Below are positions 1 to 5,251 of a stretch of 8,724 bases of DNA, one piece after another; the stretch's first letter is position 1, and each line of letters opens with the position of its first letter. The position numbers were made by a program, and so were the translations under genes. Origin of the DNA: Bacteroidales bacterium H10 (GTDB lineage Bacteria > Bacteroidota > Bacteroidia > Bacteroidales > Muribaculaceae); assembly GCA_001701295.1 (NCBI GenBank), contig DAAV01000129.1, positions 15,117 to 23,840 on the forward strand, read 5' to 3'. Below the pieces are notes generated by a model. The model was not told the origin of the DNA and did not search any database. It saw only the letters and a program-made list of their open reading frames with translations.

Positions 1-126
1 GAGCAATGTGTCGCAGGCCTTCTTTTTGGAAAAAGAGCCTCTGTCGGAGCAGCAGCATAGCGGGAAGATCGCAGCTATCGCCACAACAGTCTCCAAAACG
101 GTCCGTGAAATACGATATGGTCTCAT
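1..126 (-). CDS. Lipoprotein, N-terminal fragment (gene runs off the left edge)
   Basis: Reading the minus strand from an ATG at 126 gives 42 codons without a stop to the window edge. The product begins MRPYRISRTVLETVVAIAAI, then FPLCCCSDRG: a basic n-region, a hydrophobic stretch (about residues 10-23) and a cysteine cluster at 24-26 followed by Ser-Asp, which is how Bacteroidales lipoprotein signals look. The visible part ends ACDTLL, which resembles the IDSLL that follows the signal peptide of the 564-residue regulator at 3371-5065. The two genes may therefore belong to one family, but 42 residues cannot settle this. An in-frame ATG at 144 is an alternative start; 126 is preferred because a strong promoter match sits at 131-163, over the upstream ATG. 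The plus-strand reading frame over the same bases has no recognisable features. Function is unknown; it could be any periplasm-facing lipoprotein. Confidence 0.7.
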   Translation of the reverse strand, partial: MRPYRISRTVLETVVAIAAIFPLCCCSDRGSFSKKKACDTLL

Positions 127-130
127 GTCG

Positions 131-163
131 CAAATATACAACATTATTTTTATCCCCGTCAAA
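131..163 (-). promoter_or_regulatory. Bacteroidota-type promoter for the left-edge lipoprotein gene
   Basis: On the minus strand a TTTG (163-160) is followed after 21 bases by TATATTTG (138-131), a full match to the Bacteroidota -33/-7 pair TTTG...TAnnTTTG. The predicted transcription start is only a few bases past 131, that is, at or next to the ATG at 126, so the message would have almost no leader. Confidence 0.55.
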
Positions 164-213
164 GAATCGGAGTTTAATCTGCAATAAAGAATAAATTTAC
201 ATATTTTAACAAA

Positions 214-232
214 ATTAATATTTATTAATATT
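214..232. repeat. Tandem direct repeat, ATTAATATT twice
   Basis: ATTAATATT occurs at 214-222 and again at 224-232, separated by one T, so the period is 10 bases, about one turn of the helix. It sits between the two divergent promoters. It could be a regulator binding site or an AT-rich activating element; in so AT-rich a stretch chance is also possible. Confidence 0.5.
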
Positions 233-372
233 GAGTTTGGATTCTTGTACGATCGCATAACTCCGGCAGAATGGTCGGACGGCAGTGTTAGGAAAGTGCG
301 GTTAAAAACTAACAAAGTGTTAAAATGCTTGACTGAGTGGAAAATATAATTTATTTTGGAAAGTGCCGGGGA

Positions 373-404
373 TTTGGAAAAGTTGAAAAGCCGCACTATC
401 TTTG
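373..404 (+). promoter_or_regulatory. Bacteroidota-type promoter for the exported-protein cluster
   Basis: TTTG at 373-376 is followed after 20 bases by TATCTTTG at 397-404, a complete match to the Bacteroidota -33/-7 consensus with the usual spacing. The expected transcription start near 410 leaves a leader of roughly 58 bases before the ATG at 469. This match decides the start of the downstream gene. No comparable promoter was seen before the second or third gene of the cluster. Confidence 0.65.
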
Positions 405-468
405 CAGTGTCGTCAGGAAGGTCATGATGCGGATTCTGACGGTGAAGGTACCTTTAAAAATAATCATC

Positions 469-915
469 ATGCGAAAAACAATATTTTTGTTGTCGGCATC
501 GGTTCTGACCGGAAGCATTCCAATATGCGTTGCGGCGGACGACACACCGGCATTATTGAAGAATGTAATCAGGGGAAAGACCACAGGCACGAAAAAGACC
601 ACGGTGTCTAAAAGGTCGAAAGACCCTGTTAACATACCTATAAGTACGGGACGTTTCCGTCCCACTACCGAGGGAAACGGAACGGATATATTCTGTTTCT
701 ACTGGCAACGAAAGATCGTGCTGGGAGTATCGTCCGATCAGGGCGAGATAAGAGTGCTCATAAAGTCGCCCGACAACAGGAAGGGCCGTCTTTACAGACT
801 CAGTTGCAGCGACAATCTTGTTTTTCCGGTGTCAGGAGAGAACGGCAGCTATTCGGTCGAAGTAAAGACAACCGCAGGTACGGAATGCACGTTCCTGTTC
901 GAGTTGACCGACTGA
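469..915 (+). CDS. Small exported DUF3244-like protein
   Basis: The product has 148 residues. It begins MRKTIFLLSASVLTG, a signal peptide with a basic n-region and hydrophobic core, probably cleaved near VAA-DD (residues 21-25). Residues 30-55 are rich in Lys, Thr and Ser and look like a flexible linker. Residues 56-148 alternate polar and hydrophobic residues in a beta-sandwich pattern: an IPIS start, GEIRVLIKSPDN (92-103), GRLYRLS (106-112), then NGSYSVEV (125-132) and a closing TFLFEL. This order (short I-rich strand, G-x-I-x-V strand, a Y strand, GxYxV, final F strand) is that of the DUF3244-type small secreted Bacteroidales proteins. The assignment is from pattern, not from a search. The ATG at 469 is chosen over 337 because it starts the signal peptide and lies downstream of the promoter at 373-404. 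It is the first gene of a three-gene cluster; the next start is 51 bases on. The molecular function is unknown. Confidence 0.72.
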   Translation: MRKTIFLLSASVLTGSIPICVAADDTPALLKNVIRGKTTGTKKTTVSKRSKDPVNIPISTGRFRPTTEGNGTDIFCFYWQRKIVLGVSSDQGEIRVLIKSPDNRKGRLYRLSCSDNLVFPVSGENGSYSVEVKTTAGTECTFLFELTD

Positions 916-966
916 CAATAACTCCAATATCCGGAATCAGATCAGAGAATTACAAACCATGATATA

Positions 967-2184
967 ATGTCTAACTTTAAAAACTTGAAAGTTATGAGGT
1001 ATTCTACAATTATCGCGATCGCGGCAGCGTTGTTGCCGTTGCAGTCGCAGGCTACAGATCTGATTCCGGAACAATGCACCATCGGAGACCGTCCGTTTGT
1101 GCATCCGCTTGAATTCGTGTCGTTCTCGTTCGACGGCGGTGTCAGGCTCGGCGAGTCAGCAAAAGCCTATGTGACCTGCGGGGATGAGACAGTGATCGAG
1201 GCGACGTCTTTCGAAGTGTCCAACTATGTAGGCGAGAAGCGTACCCAGGGGTGGGTGAATGTCCTTTTCGACAAGACTAATCTGCCACTCGGCAAGGACT
1301 ATACGCTTGTGGTGGAACCGCAGTCAATAGTTTCGGAAACAGATCCTGATCTGACCACCGGTCTTATAGAGGTGCCTTTTGCAGTTCCAGCTGATCTCGG
1401 TGACATATGGGATCCGGACATAAAACCGGGTCAGATCGTGACGTCATTACGCAGTATATGGGTGTACTGGAGATTCGAGACAGATCCTGTCGGTGAACCG
1501 GAATGGATACTTTACCGCGATGGCGAGGAGGAAGGCCGTTACCCCGCGCATGTGGGCTGGGACTGGGATCTCGGGCAGGCATATGTTGATTTCGGCGAGG
1601 AAAAGAAATTCGACAAGGATGTGGAATATTCTCTGGTACTTCCGGCCGGGAGTGTGTCATCATGCTATCGGACAGATATAGTAAACCGCGAGGTGCGCAT
1701 AGACTTCACGGGAGGATATGAGCCACAGCCGGATCCTATCAATTATGACGGTTGCCGAATAGAAGTCGACAGTGAAAACCGTCTCGGTATCGTGGCCTTC
1801 CATTTCAACAGAATGGTATGGACTCTCGACGGCGCCAAGATGCTACTGCTTGACGTAGAGACCGAAGAGTGTCTGGTACAGGAGGACCTTCATGTCAATA
1901 CGATGATAAACTGTTCGGAGATATATGCCGATTTCGGGGGCTATCAACTTGAACCGATGAAAGGATATACTTTTGTGATACCGGAAGGAATGCTTGTCGC
2001 TATCGACGGTGACCCGGTGTTCAATTCGCGTCAGTCATACGGATTCAACGCGCCGAGCGGTGTGGCGTCGGTGACGGATGACGCGGAAGATGTCTCTCCT
2101 CTCTATGACTTGTTCGGGAACCGTATCCATAATCCGCAGAGCGGATCCGTATATATCCGTAACGGTCACAAAATCATATGGTAA
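967..2184 (+). CDS. Exported protein with three Ig-like repeats and a C-terminal tail
   Basis: The product has 405 residues. A signal peptide ends near SQA-TD (about residue 29-30); the start could equally be the ATG at 994, which gives MRYSTIIAIAAALLP directly. The mature part holds three repeats of about 110 residues, each ending in a similar strand: DYTLVVEPQSIVS (111-123), EYSLVLPAGSVSS (220-232) and GYTFVIPEGMLVA (333-345), followed about 20 residues later by a phenylalanine-ended strand (VPF, IDF, YGF). This is the pattern of Big_5-like bacterial Ig domains. The last 27 residues, from PLYDLFGNRI to YIRNGHKIIW, form the short tail seen on many Bacteroidales exported proteins (Y-D-L-x-G-x-x-hydrophobic, then G-x-hydrophobic-Y-I-x-N-G). 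No catalytic motif was seen, so a structural or binding role at the cell surface is likely. It is the middle gene of the cluster, with the next start 4 bases after its stop. Confidence 0.8.
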   Translation: MSNFKNLKVMRYSTIIAIAAALLPLQSQATDLIPEQCTIGDRPFVHPLEFVSFSFDGGVRLGESAKAYVTCGDETVIEATSFEVSNYVGEKRTQGWVNVLFDKTNLPLGKDYTLVVEPQSIVSETDPDLTTGLIEVPFAVPADLGDIWDPDIKPGQIVTSLRSIWVYWRFETDPVGEPEWILYRDGEEEGRYPAHVGWDWDLGQAYVDFGEEKKFDKDVEYSLVLPAGSVSSCYRTDIVNREVRIDFTGGYEPQPDPINYDGCRIEVDSENRLGIVAFHFNRMVWTLDGAKMLLLDVETEECLVQEDLHVNTMINCSEIYADFGGYQLEPMKGYTFVIPEGMLVAIDGDPVFNSRQSYGFNAPSGVASVTDDAEDVSPLYDLFGNRIHNPQSGSVYIRNGHKIIW

Positions 2185-2188
2185 GGTT

Positions 2189-3169
2189 ATGGAGGCTAAA
2201 ATAAAAAGAATCTTGTTGGGGCTTTTTGCCACAATCGCAATTCCTGCAAATGCCGAAGATCCACAGCCCCCTGCTCCAAGTGAGCCGGACGGTATCATCG
2301 GCGGACATGAATATGTGGATCTCGGACTTCCGAGCGGTACATTATGGGCTACATATAATGTAGGAGCAACCTCTCCCTACGAGGGAGGAGCCTACTTCGC
2401 ATGGGGCGAGGTAGAGCCTAAAGATGACTTCACGTGGGAAAACTACAAGTTCTTCGAAGGTTATGAAATAGATCCAAACAATGGGGAATGGGCTGTTCTG
2501 GAAGAAATAGGCAATAATATCTGCGGGACAGAATATGACGCTGCCCGGCATCAGTGGGGAAGCGGCTGGAGATTACCGAACGATGAGGAGCTGTATGAAC
2601 TCAGAATGATGTGCTGGAACAAATATATTACAGAAAACGGTGTCAGGGGCTGCCGTGTATATGGCCCTAACGAACATAGTATATTTTTGGCGATCAATAG
2701 CGTCGGCCCTTTGTGGTATGGCGAACCGGATTTTTTCGATGGCCTTGATTCTTCTTTCTGGTCCGGAGTATTGGTTCCGGAATTCGGGTATAATGGCAGA
2801 CCGATTGAGCCGAGCAATCGCGCACTTTCCATATTGGTTCAAACTGACACAAATTTGCAGACCTCGGATTGTCGAAGGGCAAGCGGATCGAATGTCCGTG
2901 CCGTCGTGAATCCAAGCGAGGCGGGTGTCAACATGACTGTCGGTGACAATGACGGTATAACCATATCATATAGAAATGGAAATATACTTGTCGACGGAGT
3001 GGAAACCTGCTGCCATATAAATTTGTCCGACCTTTCGGGACGTACTATATGCTCGTCGCCCGTTGAAAGCGGTATATACACACCGTCAGGTCTGTCGAAC
3101 GGAATATATCTCGTGTCTGTGTCTGACGGCATAACGATATTGAAAACTCAAAAAATAACAATCAGATAG
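2189..3169 (+). CDS. FISUMP-domain exported protein with T9SS-like C-terminal tail
   Basis: The product has 326 residues. It starts MEAKIKRILLGLFATIAIPA with a signal peptide ending near ANA-ED (residue 22). After a Pro-rich linker, residues about 40-241 form the domain known as FISUMP (Fibrobacter succinogenes major paralogous domain): EYVDLGLPSGTLWATYNVGA (41-60), YFAWGEV (69-75), WGSGWRLPNDEEL (123-135) and the closing ASGSNVRAVV (231-240). Residues about 243-326 are a tail with GNILVDG, NLSDLSGRTI, GLSNGIYLVSV and a final KITIR, the form of type A sorting domains of the type IX secretion system. The cell could thus export it across the outer membrane, if it has that system. Longer upstream starts (for example 2078) lie inside the preceding gene and are rejected, because 2189 begins the signal peptide. 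The 4-base gap to the previous stop suggests translational coupling. The domain's biochemical role is not established. Confidence 0.85.
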   Translation: MEAKIKRILLGLFATIAIPANAEDPQPPAPSEPDGIIGGHEYVDLGLPSGTLWATYNVGATSPYEGGAYFAWGEVEPKDDFTWENYKFFEGYEIDPNNGEWAVLEEIGNNICGTEYDAARHQWGSGWRLPNDEELYELRMMCWNKYITENGVRGCRVYGPNEHSIFLAINSVGPLWYGEPDFFDGLDSSFWSGVLVPEFGYNGRPIEPSNRALSILVQTDTNLQTSDCRRASGSNVRAVVNPSEAGVNMTVGDNDGITISYRNGNILVDGVETCCHINLSDLSGRTICSSPVESGIYTPSGLSNGIYLVSVSDGITILKTQKITIR

Positions 3170-3203
3170 GAGAATCTTACTTGAAGCGTTATTAATCCAT
3201 GAG

Positions 3204-3266
3204 GAGAGTGTGTCATAATCGAGATCTGACATGTCATATACATAAGATCAATTATGACACATTCTT
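3204..3266. terminator. Long imperfect hairpin between convergent genes, candidate bidirectional terminator
   Basis: Bases 3204-3219 pair with 3251-3266 over 16 positions, including 11 perfect base pairs (TGTGTCATAAT with ATTATGACACA) and two G-U pairs as plus-strand RNA. A further GATC/GATC pairing (3223-3226 with 3246-3249) extends it after a small bulge. It lies 35 bases past the FISUMP stop and about 105 bases past the end of the minus-strand regulator, which suits transcript ends from both sides. No clean run of T follows either arm, so it could instead be a 3'-end stabilising structure or a protein-binding site. Confidence 0.45.
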
Positions 3267-3370
3267 ATAATTGTGTTTGATCAGTCATTATTTTTGTAGA
3301 TTCCAAACTTGCAGTCGGCTTGGATTACGCATGCACGTATGCGGGCTTGCCCAAAACTAAAGGTCGATGG

Positions 3371-5065
3371 TCAGAAGTTGGCGAGGAATGCGTCCCATGG
3401 GACGTCCGGGGTGATGCCGAATTTGGCGCGCAATCTCTGGCGGTGTTTTTTGACGGATTCGGGACGTATCATCAGCAATTGTGCTATATGTTTGGTCTCA
3501 AGGCCCATATCCAGCAGGCAGCAGAGCCGTATGTCTCCCTTGGTCAGTTGCGGAAACTCGCGTTTGAGATTGTCGACAAAACCGGGGCGCATCTCTGTGA
3601 ATATCGCTGAGAATCTTTCCCACTGATCATCCCCAGTAAGGTGTAATTTAAGTTTCTGTTTCAGAGCGGCTGATATGATCGGATCATCGGTGCTTTTCTC
3701 GGAATTGTTGTCAAGTTCCTCAAGAACGGAACTGATGGCGCGTTCCTTCTCGGCTGTGCGCATCTGCGCCACTGTAAGGCGCCGTTTGGTGTTCTCAAGA
3801 TCATTTATAAGCACCGAGTCCTCCTGCCTGTGGCGCCGGCGCAGGTAGACTATGAGCCAGACCGTAGGCCCCGCAACGACAAGAAGCACGATGCCTACGG
3901 TAATCGCTACCGCCCGCAGGTGGCGGCGTGAATTGCTGCTTTCACTGTAATCCCTGAACTCCGCTATGCGTCTGTCCGCATTCATGCGGGCCATCTTCAA
4001 CGCCCTTTCATATGCATCCGCACTGCGCCGGGCCGATGCGAGACGGCGCCGCATGCTGTCGGCATTTTCCTTGTCGTTGACAAACTCATAATATGGTATC
4101 AGCGCACGCATGGACTCCATGTCTATGCCGTCGTCGTTGTCGCTTATGCGCTTTGCGATAATATCAGCATGGATCGAGGCGGAATCAGGCCGCTTCGCTT
4201 CTATGGCACGTGCCAGACACTGTATGCGGTAGACACGTTCCGCATCATGTTCGATCAGTAGTCTGTCAGCATAATATCCCGCCGTGTCCAGATCCTTTTC
4301 ATTTCCACGCAGACGGTAAAGATCCGAATAGACAATTATGCCCAGAGGGGGCGCGAGATGCATTAGTCCGCGTTCGAGCCGCATACTGTCGAGTGTGGCG
4401 AGATAGGCTGCCGTGTCGGCACGGTTGCGTTCCAGTCTTATGATATTGCTGTGCATGATGGCTTTCAAGGCAGGAAGACTGTCAGGTACGTAACGGATTA
4501 TTTCGTTGAGATATTCGATCTGGGTAGGACCGTCCCAGACACGTCCGTACGCCATATTGAGCTCATATAGGGTCTCGACCACACGCATGCTGTCGCGCGC
4601 ATCAATAAACGCCGGGAGTATTCCGAAAAGAATATCGGTCTTTTTTTCGAGATCAGGCTCGTTGATTGCCATGTGCAATAAGAGCCTTGATCTCAGATAG
4701 GGATGAGGAGTATCTTTTATCCGTGAAAGCGCCATGCTGTCGAGGAGATGCACATCGTCCGGATTGTCTTCGAATTCCTGAAGGCGGCTCCGCGCGTATG
4801 TTCCTCCGGCCGATATACCGGGAGAGCTTTTGCGGGAAGATGCTATAGAATCAATGCTCACAAGTGTCCGCCGCAGCCGTTCGCTGTCATAGACATCAGC
4901 TATCTCGATCGCATCGGCAAGGTCAAGCAGAGAGTCGATACGGGAGTCTCCGGTGTTCCACGGCATGGCGCCGCTGTCGGCTTTCTCCCCTCCGCAGCCG
5001 GAAAAAAGCAGCGTAAGGAGAACCGTCATCATGGTCGGCAGGAGAAATCTCAACTTTCCTTTCAT
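3371..5065 (-). CDS. Membrane-tethered LuxR-type transcriptional regulator with TPR-like periplasmic region
   Basis: The product has 564 residues. Residues 1-23 are a lipoprotein-type signal ending LLFSG before Cys24. Residues about 40-375 are helical with repeated paired-helix character (for example AYERALKMARMN at 351-362), consistent with degenerate TPR repeats. A membrane helix spans about 384-408 (AVAITVGIVLLVVAGPTVWL at 385-404) and is followed by the basic RRRHR, which places the C-terminal side in the cytoplasm. A coiled coil follows (about 417-452, NDLENTKRRLTVAQMRTAEK). The last 85 residues contain W-x-x-F (482-485), FPQLTKGDIRLCCLLDMGLE (504-523) and then IRPESVKKHRQRLRAKFGI (533-551), a LuxR/GerE-type helix-turn-helix. 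The architecture is a one-piece sensor and DNA-binding protein, of a kind frequent in Bacteroidota. The ligand and target genes cannot be read from sequence; the divergent gene at 5252 is the obvious candidate target. The ATG at 5065 fits the signal peptide and the promoter at 5091-5121. Confidence 0.85.
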   Translation of the reverse strand: MKGKLRFLLPTMMTVLLTLLFSGCGGEKADSGAMPWNTGDSRIDSLLDLADAIEIADVYDSERLRRTLVSIDSIASSRKSSPGISAGGTYARSRLQEFEDNPDDVHLLDSMALSRIKDTPHPYLRSRLLLHMAINEPDLEKKTDILFGILPAFIDARDSMRVVETLYELNMAYGRVWDGPTQIEYLNEIIRYVPDSLPALKAIMHSNIIRLERNRADTAAYLATLDSMRLERGLMHLAPPLGIIVYSDLYRLRGNEKDLDTAGYYADRLLIEHDAERVYRIQCLARAIEAKRPDSASIHADIIAKRISDNDDGIDMESMRALIPYYEFVNDKENADSMRRRLASARRSADAYERALKMARMNADRRIAEFRDYSESSNSRRHLRAVAITVGIVLLVVAGPTVWLIVYLRRRHRQEDSVLINDLENTKRRLTVAQMRTAEKERAISSVLEELDNNSEKSTDDPIISAALKQKLKLHLTGDDQWERFSAIFTEMRPGFVDNLKREFPQLTKGDIRLCCLLDMGLETKHIAQLLMIRPESVKKHRQRLRAKFGITPDVPWDAFLANF

Positions 5066-5090
5066 ATTCCCTTTTCAGTCTTCAATATTG

Positions 5091-5121
5091 CAAATTTACA
5101 TCAATTTAACATCTTTTGCAA
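5091..5121 (-). promoter_or_regulatory. Bacteroidota-type promoter for the regulator gene
   Basis: On the minus strand TTG (5121-5119) is followed after 20 bases by TAAATTTG (5098-5091), a full TAnnTTTG match at normal spacing. The expected transcription start near 5085 leaves a leader of about 20 bases before the ATG at 5065. Confidence 0.6.
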
Positions 5122-5164
5122 GATTTTTGATAGCTTGTCCTCCTTATTTAACCCCTCTTCTGAT

Positions 5165-5194
5165 TTTGAAACCGGGGAAAATGATATAAATTTA
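5165..5194 (+). promoter_or_regulatory. Probable promoter for the large exported protein gene
   Basis: TTTG at 5165-5168 is followed after 18 bases by TAAATTTA at 5187-5194, which differs from TAnnTTTG only in the last base. Spacing is slightly short. The leader would be about 50 bases. The imperfect match would suit a promoter that needs an activator, such as the divergent regulator, but this is inference. Confidence 0.4.
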
Positions 5195-5251
5195 CGGCCG
5201 AAATCCGAAGTGCTCTCCAACCAACAACCATAATCTCATAATTTCAGACTT

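Larger units (their letters stand above)
127..468. other. Divergent, AT-rich intergenic regulatory region
   Basis: This stretch of about 340 bases separates the minus-strand lipoprotein gene from the plus-strand cluster. It holds a promoter match for each direction (131-163 minus, 373-404 plus), a 10-base-period direct repeat (214-232), and a weak inverted repeat TGTTAG/CTAACA (286-291 and 309-314). The plus-strand frame is open from an ATG at 337 and joins the downstream gene, but the promoter at 373-404 lies inside that extension and the translated extension looks like no protein, so it is treated as untranslated. No RNA gene was recognised here. Confidence 0.6.

Noticed and set aside
6..194. 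Plus-strand open frame of 62 codons at the left end
   Set aside because: It has no signal, domain or promoter and overlaps the minus-strand lipoprotein start, which has a clear signal peptide and promoter.
337..468. N-terminal extension of the DUF3244-like gene starting at 337
   Set aside because: The promoter match at 373-404 lies within it, and the signal peptide begins at 469.
2078..2188. Extension of the FISUMP gene back to 2078
   Set aside because: It overlaps the end of the 405-residue protein in another frame, and the signal peptide begins at 2189.
3289..3296. TATTTTTG, a -7-like match on the plus strand pointing into the regulator's 3' end
   Set aside because: No TTG or TTTG lies at 19-21 bases upstream, and no gene follows; an antisense RNA cannot be supported.
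3328..3343. Small hairpin CGCAT/ATGCG past the regulator's stop
   Set aside because: Only five base pairs with no T run after it on the minus strand; too weak to call a terminator.
4748..5233. Plus-strand open frame of 161 codons over the regulator's start
   Set aside because: It lies opposite the signal peptide and N-terminal region of the well-supported regulator and shows no domain of its own.
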